Source of the DNA: Chloroflexi bacterium UBA6077
GTDB taxonomy: Bacteria > Chloroflexota > UBA6077
DNA length: 23,324 nucleotides
Reading direction: 5' to 3'
Assembly (NCBI GenBank): GCA_002436065.1
Contig: DIXP01000093.1
Span: forward strand, 1-23,324
Positions 1 through 6,179 of this stretch are shown in pieces. Under the pieces are notes generated by a model. The model had not been told where the DNA came from, searched no databases, and saw nothing but the letters and a program-made list of their open reading frames with translations. Position numbers and translations under genes: made by a program. The stretch's first letter is position 1. Each line of letters opens with the position of its first letter.

Positions 1-137
1 AGGTCGGCGCCGCTCAGGTCGGCGTACCTCAGGTCGGCGCCGCTCAGGTTGGCGCTGGGCTTGATTTCGTAGCCGTTGACGATGGGGTGCTGCGTGTGCA
101 TCTCTTGTGTGATTGTCGCTGTGGTCTCCTCAGTCAT
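1..137 (-). CDS. Pentapeptide-repeat protein, N-terminal part (cut by window edge)
   Basis: The leftward frame from the ATG at 135-137 encodes an N-terminal segment of about 30 residues followed by tandem A(N/D)LSG / ADLRY units, the hallmark of the pentapeptide-repeat (right-handed beta-helix) family. The gene runs off the left edge, so its length and C-terminus are unknown. A purine-rich ribosome site (GGGAGAAAG) lies just upstream, and the start overlaps the stop of the preceding gene (ATGACTGA), so the two are probably translationally coupled. It is the third gene of a leftward operon headed by a Cro-like regulator. Pentapeptide-repeat proteins include DNA-mimicking gyrase protectors and many proteins of unknown role; nothing visible here selects between these. 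The family assignment is firm, the function is not. Confidence 0.75.
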   Translation of the reverse strand, partial: MTEETTATITQEMHTQHPIVNGYEIKPSANLSGADLRYADLSGAD

Positions 138-405
138 GGCTCTTTCTTTCTCCCTCTCCCTGCCCCGCCAGGCCGGGGCATTCTTCTTGTGCAGGGTCGG
201 CGGCATCTCCTTCTGATCTCGATATTTGCCACGCCCGGGTCGGCCTGGCGACCTGGCGATTGTGGCCAGCAAAGTGGAGTGCGGCGGCGTGGAGAAACTC
301 GGCCATCGTTCGGCAGTGGAAGCGAAGTCGCGCCTGCTCGATGGCCCGCATCTCCCCCGGGGTGAACCGCGTGTAGGCGGGCAGTTTCATCTTGTCCGCG
401 CTCAT
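130..405 (-). CDS. Small hypothetical protein, middle gene of the leftward operon
   Basis: This encodes 91 residues with a charged amphipathic first half (KLPAYTRFTPGEMRAIEQAR) and a Gly/Glu-rich tail. I do not recognise a family. Its ATG overlaps the stop of the Cro-like gene (GCATGAGC) and its own stop overlaps the start of the pentapeptide-repeat gene, so it sits in a tightly coupled three-gene unit. A GAAGGG ribosome site lies about six bases before the start. The coupling at both ends is the main reason to believe it. The helical N-terminal half could be a small DNA-binding or adaptor segment, but that is a guess. Confidence 0.5.
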   Translation of the reverse strand: MSADKMKLPAYTRFTPGEMRAIEQARLRFHCRTMAEFLHAAALHFAGHNRQVARPTRAWQISRSEGDAADPAQEECPGLAGQGEGERKSHD

Positions 406-727
406 GCGACACCCTTCCTGTCGCGTTGGCTAGCTTTTGTATCGCGTTGGCGAGACTCGAAGCCAAAAAAAGAGAGCAGCTCTGGCCGCAGTTCCTTGAA
501 CCGACGACAGCCGCCCTTCAGGACAGCCATACTCAGCGATCGCTGCCCCAGCCGCGTATACACCCACAGGGCATCGCTCACACCTATCTCTTGAGCAAAG
601 GCTCGGTCTGTCATCTCCATCCTCAACTGCAGGTCACGCAGCGCAATTACAAACTCGGCCTGCTCGTGAGGGAAGGCTCTCCGTATCAGGTCTGTTTCAG
701 ACTCGGGTACCCTAGTCGCCAGATCCA
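402..727 (-). CDS. Cro-like helix-turn-helix protein
   Basis: A protein of about 108 residues with a central segment (RMEMTDRAFAQEIGVSDALW) that reads like the first two helices of a Cro/XRE-type helix-turn-helix. It is the first gene leftward from a divergent control region, opposite a CI/LexA-like repressor, which is the usual position of a Cro analogue. I chose the internal ATG at 725-727 because GGGAGG lies five bases before it; a longer start at 740 would place that ribosome site inside the gene. The HTH is weak by eye, so the Cro-like role rests mainly on position. It is followed by two coupled genes and may repress its own promoter. Confidence 0.55.
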
Positions 728-773
728 TTGTGCCTCCCATATCGCGGTCGCCCGTTATTGTCTCGCTATCGCG

Positions 774-802
774 ATCTTACCAGCATTGCTAACACCTGTC
801 AA
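774..802 (-). promoter_or_regulatory. Leftward promoter with overlapping operator O1
   Basis: Read on the minus strand there is a consensus -35 TTGACA (802-797), a 17-bp spacer and a -10 TAAGAT (779-774), about 50 bases ahead of the Cro-like start. An imperfect dyad CTAACA-CC-TGTCAA (789-802, plus strand) covers the -35 box and spacer, so a bound repressor would block polymerase. It is closely related to the dyad at 876-889. Confidence 0.7.
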
Positions 803-833
803 CATCCAATTCATGAGCAATTTTCAACAACCT

Positions 834-853
834 CTCGAAACCTACCTTTCGAG
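834..853. promoter_or_regulatory. Inverted repeat in the middle of the divergent control region
   Basis: CTCGAAA (834-840) and TTTCGAG (847-853) form a perfect 7-bp inverted repeat with a 6-bp spacer, roughly midway between the two promoter-associated operators. Its sequence differs from the CTAACA-type sites, so it could bind a second regulator, for instance one of the two other HTH proteins nearby. It could also be a chance dyad. Confidence 0.4.
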
Positions 854-875
854 CAGGGGTGCTGCTATTTTGTTG

Positions 876-895
876 CTAACAACTGTTAGTAGAAT
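876..895 (+). promoter_or_regulatory. Operator O2 and -10 region of the rightward promoter
   Basis: A perfect dyad CTAACA-AC-TGTTAG (876-889) lies immediately upstream of a TAGAAT -10 box (890-895). No good -35 is visible at the usual distance, so this may be a weak or activated promoter. Transcription would start near 902 and give a leader of about 55 bases before the repressor gene. The half-site matches the one in the leftward promoter, suggesting one repressor acts on both. Confidence 0.55.
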
Positions 896-959
896 ACTGT
901 CATTCGCGAGACAGGGTACGTCGTATGCGGGGCAGCATGAAACTAAGGGGTGAGTGAGA

Positions 960-1586
960 GTGGCTGAGTTGGCAACGACCATACGCAAGCTGAGGGTCCA
1001 ACGCGGTTGGACTCAGCCCGAGTTAGCGGCCAGAGCCAATCTCAGCAAGTCCTTTGTCTCAGAAATGGAAACGGGGAAGAAGCCAAACCCGAGAGGGGCA
1101 ACGCTCCAAAAGCTCGCCGCCGCCTTCGGGCTTACCACGGATGAGCTGTTGGGCGCAGCCCCACGCGCCTCGACAATCCCACCACAGTCTGTTCGCTGGG
1201 GGTCCGTTGTTACGGTACCCATCGTCAACGTCACGATGGCGGCTGGGCAGGCGTACTACGGCGAGACGGGTGATGCCGTGCCGGTGGCCGCCGAGCTGGC
1301 CATCTCACGCACGCTGGTAGCGTCCCGAGTGACCGGCAACTGTATGGAGCCGGAGATCATGGACGGAGACCTCGCCATCGTCGATATCAGTCAACAGCAC
1401 CCTCCTAGCGGCTCCCTGGTGGCCGTTCTGATGGAGGACGGCAACATGATGGTAAAGAGGTACGAAGTGCGAGAGGACGGCTCGATCCTGCTGGACAACA
1501 AGGGTGGGGAGTACCGCCCCAACGGTGCCAAGATCCAGGGCCAGGTAGTGGCCATGAACCGCACCTTCGCCAAGGTGGGGCGGTAG
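960..1586 (+). CDS. XRE/S24-family repressor (CI/LexA-like), Ser replaced by Cys
   Basis: The protein is about 208 residues. Residues 1-65 are an XRE helix-turn-helix (RKLRVQRGWTQPELAARANL then SKSFVSEMETGKK), and residues 85-208 are an S24/LexA-type C-terminal domain. An AAG-Gly cleavage-like site is present (A95-G96), and the general-base Lys is in MMVKRY (K166). In the nucleophile motif, usually GxSM, the sequence reads GNCMEP (C128), so the Ser is a Cys. It probably represses the divergent operons through the 14-bp operators. I chose GTG 960 because AAGGGG lies nine bases upstream; GTG 954 is possible but too close to that site. It is followed by three genes with short gaps or overlaps. 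The call as repressor is firm; self-cleavage is uncertain. Confidence 0.88.
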   Translation: MAELATTIRKLRVQRGWTQPELAARANLSKSFVSEMETGKKPNPRGATLQKLAAAFGLTTDELLGAAPRASTIPPQSVRWGSVVTVPIVNVTMAAGQAYYGETGDAVPVAAELAISRTLVASRVTGNCMEPEIMDGDLAIVDISQQHPPSGSLVAVLMEDGNMMVKRYEVREDGSILLDNKGGEYRPNGAKIQGQVVAMNRTFAKVGR

Positions 1587-1592
1587 GGGGCT

Positions 1593-1919
1593 ATGGACGA
1601 CAATGAAGGTCGCTGGCTTGTTGTCGTATTAGCTGGGCTCTTCTTATTGATATGGATGCAAGGGCAGTCCGACAAGACGGAGGAAACTCGCCAACTACAG
1701 CAACAGATAGCCGAGCAGGAACGCAGATTGTCGAGACTTGAGCTTGAACAGCGATCACACACAAGCTTACCTCACAACTACTCCTTCTTGAATGACCCGC
1801 GTCTTGATGCTGCCATTGCTCGGGATCTGGCCGAGATACAGGTAGAGGATGCAGAAACTGCCAAGCGCATCCAGGAGCAGATGACCCTGGATGCAGCGAT
1901 CAACGGCGGTTCGCGATGA
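1593..1919 (+). CDS. Small single-pass membrane protein with coiled coil
   Basis: The protein has 108 residues. Residues 8-22 (WLVVVLAGLFLLIWM) form one hydrophobic span near the N-terminus, and residues 30-55 are Gln/Glu/Arg-rich (RQLQQQIAEQERRLSRLELE), typical of a short coiled coil. The remainder is soluble and acidic. It starts six bases after the repressor stop, and its own stop overlaps the next start (ATGA), so it belongs to the repressor operon. I do not recognise a family. An N-in anchor plus coiled coil, between two DNA-binding proteins, could place a sensing or anchoring role at the membrane; that is inference only. Confidence 0.6.
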   Translation: MDDNEGRWLVVVLAGLFLLIWMQGQSDKTEETRQLQQQIAEQERRLSRLELEQRSHTSLPHNYSFLNDPRLDAAIARDLAEIQVEDAETAKRIQEQMTLDAAINGGSR

Positions 1920-2179
1920 CCCGCGTGAAGCCGGCCAACGAGGCGGGGGCGAGGATCGGTCGAATCGTGCGCGGCTGGAGGATCGACCAGGGGATCGACC
2001 AACCGACCCTTGCGCGGATGACCGGGCTCTCACAGGAGTACATCAGCAAGCTCGAGCGCGGTCTCAGTGCGGACCCCGGCATCAGCCGAGTGATCCGCAT
2101 CGCCCAAGCCCTGGGGCATACGGTGCCGGAGCTGCTGGAGGCCGCGGGATTGATAGAAAGGGAGAACGGCAAGTCGTGA
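1916..2179 (+). CDS. XRE-family transcriptional regulator, HTH only
   Basis: The 87-residue protein is almost entirely one XRE helix-turn-helix. The segment from IGRIVRGWRIDQGIDQPTLA through TGLSQEYISKLERG gives the scaffold, recognition helix and ERG turn, followed by a helix ending in ELLEAAG. There is no effector domain, so it would act as a simple DNA-binding regulator or work with a partner. The start overlaps the stop of the membrane-protein gene (ATGA) and its stop overlaps the GTG of the exported-protein gene (GTGA), so expression is coupled in both directions. Its targets are unknown; the inverted repeat at 834-853 is one candidate site. Confidence 0.85.
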   Translation: MTRVKPANEAGARIGRIVRGWRIDQGIDQPTLARMTGLSQEYISKLERGLSADPGISRVIRIAQALGHTVPELLEAAGLIERENGKS

Positions 2180-2709
2180 AGAGAGTGAGTCTTCCTTTAG
2201 CGTTCGTCCTTGGAGTGATGGCAGCATACATTGCCTTTGGGCAGCCGGCGAAGGCGCAGGTTCAGCAGCTGGATTCAGAGAGTGCCATCAAGCAAGCGCT
2301 GGTCGAGTCCATCAGGCACCACCATAGCCTTCTAAGAGGGGACCTGGAGACGGCGGTTCGGGAAGGTCACTTCTACAGTAACCCCTATGGCAGGGCCATC
2401 ACCATGATGTACTTCGAGGCCATCGCTCCCCTCGCGCGAGACAAGCCGCTAGTTGGTCACTATCTCAGGTACATGGCGCCGGTCCTTCGGGACACCGAGG
2501 ACATCGCGGGAACGCTGCTGCAGGATCGTTACCTGGACCACTTCGCTAGTGCGCTCGCAACCACGGGGCTCCCTCCCGCGTTCCCCACTTTCACCGACAG
2601 CGAGATCGTGGAAAAGAATAGACAGGACTGGATGTTCAGGGGAGCCGCACAGAATCCAGCGCCGTGGCCCTATGGATGGGCTGCAAGGGTCTTGTTGGGG
2701 GAACAATAG
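2176..2709 (+). CDS. Exported hypothetical protein
   Basis: The 177-residue product begins with a signal peptide: KR, a hydrophobic core (LPLAFVLGVMAAYIAF), then a cleavage-like AKA-QV around residue 27. The mature part is helical, with HHHSLLRGD and acidic patches, and no domain I recognise. I chose the GTG at 2176 because it overlaps the stop of the XRE gene (GTGA) and begins a clean signal peptide; the open frame extends upstream but only as read-through of other genes. It closes the repressor operon and ends 85 bases before the left tRNA-Lys fragment. It may be cargo of the left-hand element. Confidence 0.6.
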   Translation: MKRVSLPLAFVLGVMAAYIAFGQPAKAQVQQLDSESAIKQALVESIRHHHSLLRGDLETAVREGHFYSNPYGRAITMMYFEAIAPLARDKPLVGHYLRYMAPVLRDTEDIAGTLLQDRYLDHFASALATTGLPPAFPTFTDSEIVEKNRQDWMFRGAAQNPAPWPYGWAARVLLGEQ

Positions 2710-2794
2710 GTAGCCCAGGACCACCTTATTCTGTACGAAATGGAGGAGAAAACCGCCGAGTTAAGCCGTGGATTGGGGTTCGGACTCTACCGAC

Positions 2795-2838
2795 CTTTTA
2801 ATCCGCAGGTCGTGGGTTCGAATCCCACGCCGCTCACC
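2795..2838 (+). repeat. Left attachment-like site: 3' part of tRNA-Lys(TTT)
   Basis: This begins at an anticodon loop (CTTTTAA), continues through the variable region and a perfectly paired T arm (GTGGG-TTCGAAT-CCCAC), and ends with the acceptor 3' strand GCCGCTC-A-CC. The expected 5' half (an acceptor strand GAGCGGC and a D arm) is absent from the bases upstream, so it is a fragment, not a gene. A 44-bp copy with one mismatch lies at 16356-16399 in the same orientation. Anticodon-loop-to-3'-end duplications are typical of tyrosine-recombinase integration into tRNA genes. Confidence 0.8.
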
Positions 2839-2841
2839 TGC

Positions 2842-3288
2842 TTATACTGGCTTTAGTGGTTCTACCACTGGGGCTAGCGCGTTTCGTAGTTGCGAACTAT
2901 CGTTGGTCAACGCGACCAACGGACTGTGCACAAGCATGACCAGAGGGTCCACCGTTGTTGACTCCAGATGCTTGAAGATGAACCGGTTGCTGAACACCTT
3001 CAGCGCCGCCAAGCGACTTGATATGCCGTCTTCCGCCAACCCCTTCTTCCTCTGGTCTGTAACCCATCGGTCCACATTACTAGGAGCGAGGCTAGCCAAG
3101 ACCACCGACTCGCCATAGGCTTCCAGCGACTTCACGAAGTGCTCCAGACTGTACTTGTACTTCTGGATGGTTCGGGGCGAAGTCGCCCGAGCCCTTCCGC
3201 CAAGGTGCCTGACCCACTCAGATTTGAGCCGTTCCAGCGGCTCTTCGGCAAAGGATGTATCTGTCCAAACACGTGCTGGATGTTTCAT
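2842..3288 (-). pseudogene. Tyrosine integrase, N-terminal part only
   Basis: The 148-residue frame starts at an ATG (3286-3288) behind a GGGGG ribosome site. Residues 20-115 match the SAM-like core-binding domain of phage-type integrases (TSPRTIQKYKYSLEHFVKSL, then DRWVTDQRKKG and ISSRLAALKVFSNRFI). The catalytic domain with its R-H-R-Y residues is missing: after about residue 115 the frame runs through the repeat-rich region beside the attachment site and stops three bases from it. A working enzyme of this family is usually 300-400 residues. I read it as an integrase gene that lost its 3' part by deletion at the island edge. Its place next to the tRNA fragment fits the enzyme that once moved the island. 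Confidence 0.75.
2855..2921. repeat. Cluster of three perfect inverted repeats beside the left att site
   Basis: Three dyads occur within 67 bases: AGTGGT-TCT-ACCACT (2855-2869), TAGTT-GCG-AACTA (2887-2899) and CGTTGGTC-AACGC-GACCAACG (2901-2921). They overlap the non-integrase-like tail of the integrase frame. This is what a recombinase or excisionase binding region (attP arm) might look like, although hairpins in RNA are also possible. Confidence 0.5.
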
Positions 3289-3361
3289 ATCCCCCTAACC
3301 ACCCGGACTTGGAATCGGTCCATGCTTGGAGCAAACAGAGGCGGACTTGCTGGCACAGGGG

Positions 3362-3390
3362 TTGCAACTACACAGAATGCTGTGTAGAAT
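3362..3390 (+). promoter_or_regulatory. Toxin-antitoxin promoter with embedded operator
   Basis: TTGCAA (3362-3367) and TAGAAT (3385-3390) are separated by exactly 17 bp. The spacer and first -10 bases are filled by a perfect 8-bp dyad CTACACAG-AATG-CTGTGTAG (3368-3387). The antitoxin start is 32 bases downstream of the -10 box. A dyad in this place is the classic layout for autorepression by an antitoxin or toxin-antitoxin complex. Confidence 0.7.
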
Positions 3391-3421
3391 ACTACTTAGA
3401 AACTGTCCCGGGAGACTGCCA

Positions 3422-3733
3422 ATGGCAACGGTGAATACTGCAGAACTCATCTCGATTTCCGAGGCAAATAGGGTCGGGGTTTCAGGTCTAGTGCGCGAAG
3501 CTGAGCATGGCCGTCGCAGGGTCATCCTCCGAAATAACAAGCCGGTTGCGGCTGTCGTGGGCATGGATCAACTAGAGCAACTTGAGAGGCTTGAGCAACT
3601 CCAACAGGATCTCACGGACATGTCTCTTGTAGCTGCCAGGATGTTGACTGACAATGGAAATAGGCGCTCACTGGATGAAGTTCTTGAGCAATTCGGCTAT
3701 ACTCGGGAACAACTACGTTCTATGCCTGAGTAG
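3422..3733 (+). CDS. Phd/YefM-family antitoxin
   Basis: The protein has 103 residues. The N-terminal half (ISISEANRVGVSGLVREAEH, then GRRRVILRNNKPVAAVVGMD) is the Phd/YefM DNA-binding fold, with the usual pattern of strand, helix and 'V..N.kPvAvvv..d.'. The C-terminal part is a Leu/Glu/Gln-rich helix that would wrap the toxin. I chose the ATG at 3422, preceded by GGGAG; the frame is open further upstream but reads through the promoter. Two bases separate its stop from the toxin gene. It probably binds the dyad at 3368-3387 and neutralises the following product. Such pairs often stabilise islands. Confidence 0.85.
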   Translation: MATVNTAELISISEANRVGVSGLVREAEHGRRRVILRNNKPVAAVVGMDQLEQLERLEQLQQDLTDMSLVAARMLTDNGNRRSLDEVLEQFGYTREQLRSMPE

Positions 3734-3735
3734 AG

Positions 3736-4122
3736 ATGCCGGTAAGAGTAGAGTTCATCGACGACGCGATAGAAGATCTGAAGAAATGCCGTGAAGCGGG
3801 AACCTTGCATCTCTTCCTGAAGAAACTAGTATCACTGGAGGAGAATGGGAAATCTGTCGGCTTGCCACTCGGCAGAGACCTAACCGGGGCGTATAAGATC
3901 GTTGTCGGTGATCGCAACTGGCGGATTGTGTTCGCCATGAATCCCGAGGAGACAGTCGCGACAGTATGGGTGGCCGGTGATCGCGACGATTCCGAATGCT
4001 ATGACCTTGCTCGCCGTCGAACACAGAAGCTTGCGAGGACAAATCGCTCGGCTGCAAGTCTCGCTGCCGTGATGCTCCAACTGAACACTAGACAGCAGAC
4101 GGACAAGCGAAAGCGGAAGTAG
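3736..4122 (+). CDS. RelE/ParE-superfamily toxin
   Basis: The protein has 128 residues and starts two bases after the antitoxin stop. The core (VEFIDDAIEDLKKC, then VGLPLGRDLTGAYKIVVGDR, NWRIVFAM and VWVAGDRDDSECYDLARRR) follows the RelE/ParE pattern: two N-terminal helices, then strands carrying basic residues, with the 'L.g..yki.vG..yRi.f' signature. It also resembles phage-derived Gp49-like HigB toxins. The tail from about residue 95 is extra and very basic (ending KRKRK), longer than the typical 85-110 residues. Members act either as ribosome-dependent mRNA interferases or gyrase poisons; the sequence alone does not decide. Pairing with a Phd-type antitoxin is common. Confidence 0.8.
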   Translation: MPVRVEFIDDAIEDLKKCREAGTLHLFLKKLVSLEENGKSVGLPLGRDLTGAYKIVVGDRNWRIVFAMNPEETVATVWVAGDRDDSECYDLARRRTQKLARTNRSAASLAAVMLQLNTRQQTDKRKRK

Positions 4123-4167
4123 ACCACCACTCTGCCCCACGCTGTTTTCTTCCGTTCCCCTAAGACC

Positions 4168-5469
4168 GGGTAGCACCCCACTGAACCGTGGTTGAAGGAT
4201 GGAGATGAAATGAAGGATCGGCCCTCGACTTGCTTCCAGACTGGAGTCATCACACGGCAGTCATTGGGAGCTAACCTATGGTCGATCCTTCCATTCAATT
4301 CTGTCACAACCCCGACTGTCCTGCCAGGGGTAAGGTCGGGGAAAGCAACATCGGTGTCCATAGTCAGAAGGACAGGCGCCTCAAGTGCGAGGTCTGCGGC
4401 AAGACCTTCGCCGCCACCAAGGACACGCCCTTCTACCGATTGCACAAGGCGGCGGACCTGATGGTGATCGTGTTGATCCTGCTGTGCCACGGCTGTCCAC
4501 TCCAGGCCATTGTTGCCGCCTTCGGTCTGGATGAACGCACGGTGGCCGACTGGCAGGCCCGAGGGGGCCAGCACTGCCAGCGGGTCCACGAACAGCTCGT
4601 TCAGCAGGGGCAGGTGGAGTTGCAGCATGTCCAGGCCGATGAGCTCTGGGTCAAGATGGTGGGCAAGAGAGTCTGGATGGCGATGGCCCTGGCAGTACCG
4701 TCTCGACTGTGGCTGGGCGGGGTGATCAGTGTCCACCGAGACACGGAGTTGATCACCAACTTGGTCAAGATCGTCCGCTCCTGTACCCTCAACCTGGACA
4801 TCCTGGTCTGTGTGGACGGCCTGTCCAGCTACGTCACCGCCTTCCTGCAGCTGTTTCGGAACCCGGTGCACACGAGCCGTCGAGGCCGTCCGAGGCTGGT
4901 GCTGGCCCAGGGACTCATGCTGGGCCAGGTGGTCAAGCAGTACGCCCAGCGGCGGGTAGTCAGCGTGAAGCACAAGGTGGTACGGGCGGGGGACGCAGGA
5001 AGCTATCGATGCAGTCCTGGCGGCCACTGGTGGTGTGAAGGCTATCAACACGGCCTACATCGAGCGGCTCAACGCCACCTTCCGGGCTGCCCTGGTCCCC
5101 CTGGTTCGTCGGGGCCGAGCCCTCGCCCACGAGGAGAGGGTTCTCACCACGGGTATGTTCCTGGTTGGTTGTGCCTACAACTTCGTCTGGTATCACGAGA
5201 ACCTCCGGTTGCCTGCTCCTGACGGGTCGGGCCGCAAGTACTTGGAGAGGACACCGGCGATGGCGGCCGGCCTGACCGACCACCCGTGGACGATGCTCGA
5301 ACTGTTGAGCTTCCAGATCCCGCTGCCTGCCTGGGTAGCGCCCAAGCGACGAGGCCGTCCGCCGAAGCATCCGCCCCAACCAGCATGGGTACCGAAACCC
5401 AAAGGTCACCCAGTAAGGCAGCCGCTTCCGCCAGCGGCAGCGTGACCACGGTTCAGTGGGACGCTACCC
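4168..5469 (+). mobile_element. Insertion sequence, about 1.3 kb, with 25-bp terminal inverted repeats
   Basis: The ends are 4168-4192 and 5445-5469, which match as inverted repeats at 23 of 25 positions (outer GGGTAGC, inner CCCACTGAACCGTGGT, a 2-base difference between). Between them lies one transposase gene in two frames. The flanking bases (CTAAGACC on the left, CGACGTGT on the right) show no obvious target duplication, so it may be old or rearranged. The right end is 18 bases from the first CRISPR repeat. I did not find a second copy in the window. Confidence 0.85.
4278..5445 (+). pseudogene. IS transposase, frame-shifted (IS1/IS1595-like zinc finger plus DDE domain)
   Basis: The first frame (4278 to about 4995) has a zinc-ribbon-like N-terminus (CHNPDCPARG, then CEVCGKTF), a helix-turn-helix (LQAIVAAFGLDERTVADWQA), and DDE-type strands with Asp in QADELWVKM and in LVCVDGLSSY. 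The second frame (about 4996-5445) continues with INTAYIERLNATFRAALVPL and a YNFVWYHENLRL segment; the Glu of YIERLN is the likely third acidic residue. The switch is one extra base (or two missing) in the G-rich stretch near 4984-5000. Related IS elements can use programmed frameshifting, but usually earlier in the gene and of the -1 type, so I favour a mutation. The stop at 5443-5445 touches the right terminal repeat. Confidence 0.75.
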
Positions 5470-5487
5470 CGACGTGTGGAGCGCCAT

Positions 5488-6179
5488 GCTTCAATGGGGC
5501 CACGACCTTTCAGTCGTGGAAATCGGGCTCCTCAGACTAGTTGTACGGTCTTCCACCACCAGGCTTCAATGGGGCCACGACCTTTCAGTCGTGGAAATCC
5601 GGCGTTGCCGCAGGGCTGTCCGCTGCTGTCCCTGCGCTTCAATGGGGCCACGACCTTTCAGTCGTGGAAATTCGCATTCGCGATTAGCAACTCTGAGAAA
5701 TATTCCTGCTTCAATGGGGCCACGACCTTTCAGTCGTGGAAATCCCGACGAATACTGGCCCATGAACCTTGCTGTTGAAGCTTCAATGGGGCCACGACCT
5801 TTCAGTCGTGGAAATCTAGCCTTATTCACTGCTTGCATTGCTCGATGGTATTGCTTCAATGGGGCCACGACCTTTCAGTCGTGGAAATTCTCCGTTGCTT
5901 TCCCTTGGTATTTTTGCCATGTGTGGCTTCAATGGGGCCACGACCTTTCAGTCGTGGAAATCAGCCAGGGGAGCGCTACGTGTGGTTTCCCTGGTTTCGC
6001 TTCAATGGGGCCACGACCTTTCAGTCGTGGAAATTCGTTTCGCCCCGAAGGAGGTGATGCCACATGCCTGGGCTTCAATGGGGCCACGACCTTTCAGTCG
6101 TGGAAATTAGCCCCGTCCTGTCCATCGTGGCGGACCAGATCATGCTTCAATGGGGCCACGACCTTTCAGTCGTGGAAAT
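5488..6179 (-). CRISPR. CRISPR array, 10 repeats and 9 spacers
   Basis: Ten identical 36-bp repeats start at 5488, 5563, 5636, 5708, 5780, 5853, 5926, 5999, 6072 and 6144. On the plus strand each begins GCTTCAATGGGG, contains the dyad CCACGAC-CTTTCA-GTCGTGG and ends AAAT. Spacers are 36-39 bp and all different. I place transcription on the minus strand: in that direction the stem is followed by 12 bases ending ATTGAAGC, matching the 8-nt 5' handle (ATTGAAAC/ATTGAAGC type) of many type I crRNAs, and the array then follows cas2 on the same strand. The first spacer acquired would then be next to the IS, and the newest near 6144. The strand is inference; the array is certain. Confidence 0.97.

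Noticed and set aside
1891..2175. N-terminal extension of the exported protein frame
   Set aside because: It overlaps the XRE gene in another frame; the GTG at 2176 begins a clean signal peptide and overlaps the XRE stop.
2720..2838. A complete tRNA-Lys gene at the left copy
   Set aside because: Upstream bases do not supply a D arm or a 5' acceptor strand complementary to GCCGCTC; only the part from the anticodon loop onward is present.
3999..5051. 350-residue minus-strand frame opposite the transposase and toxin
   Set aside because: Crosses the IS end and two real plus-strand genes; no domain visible.
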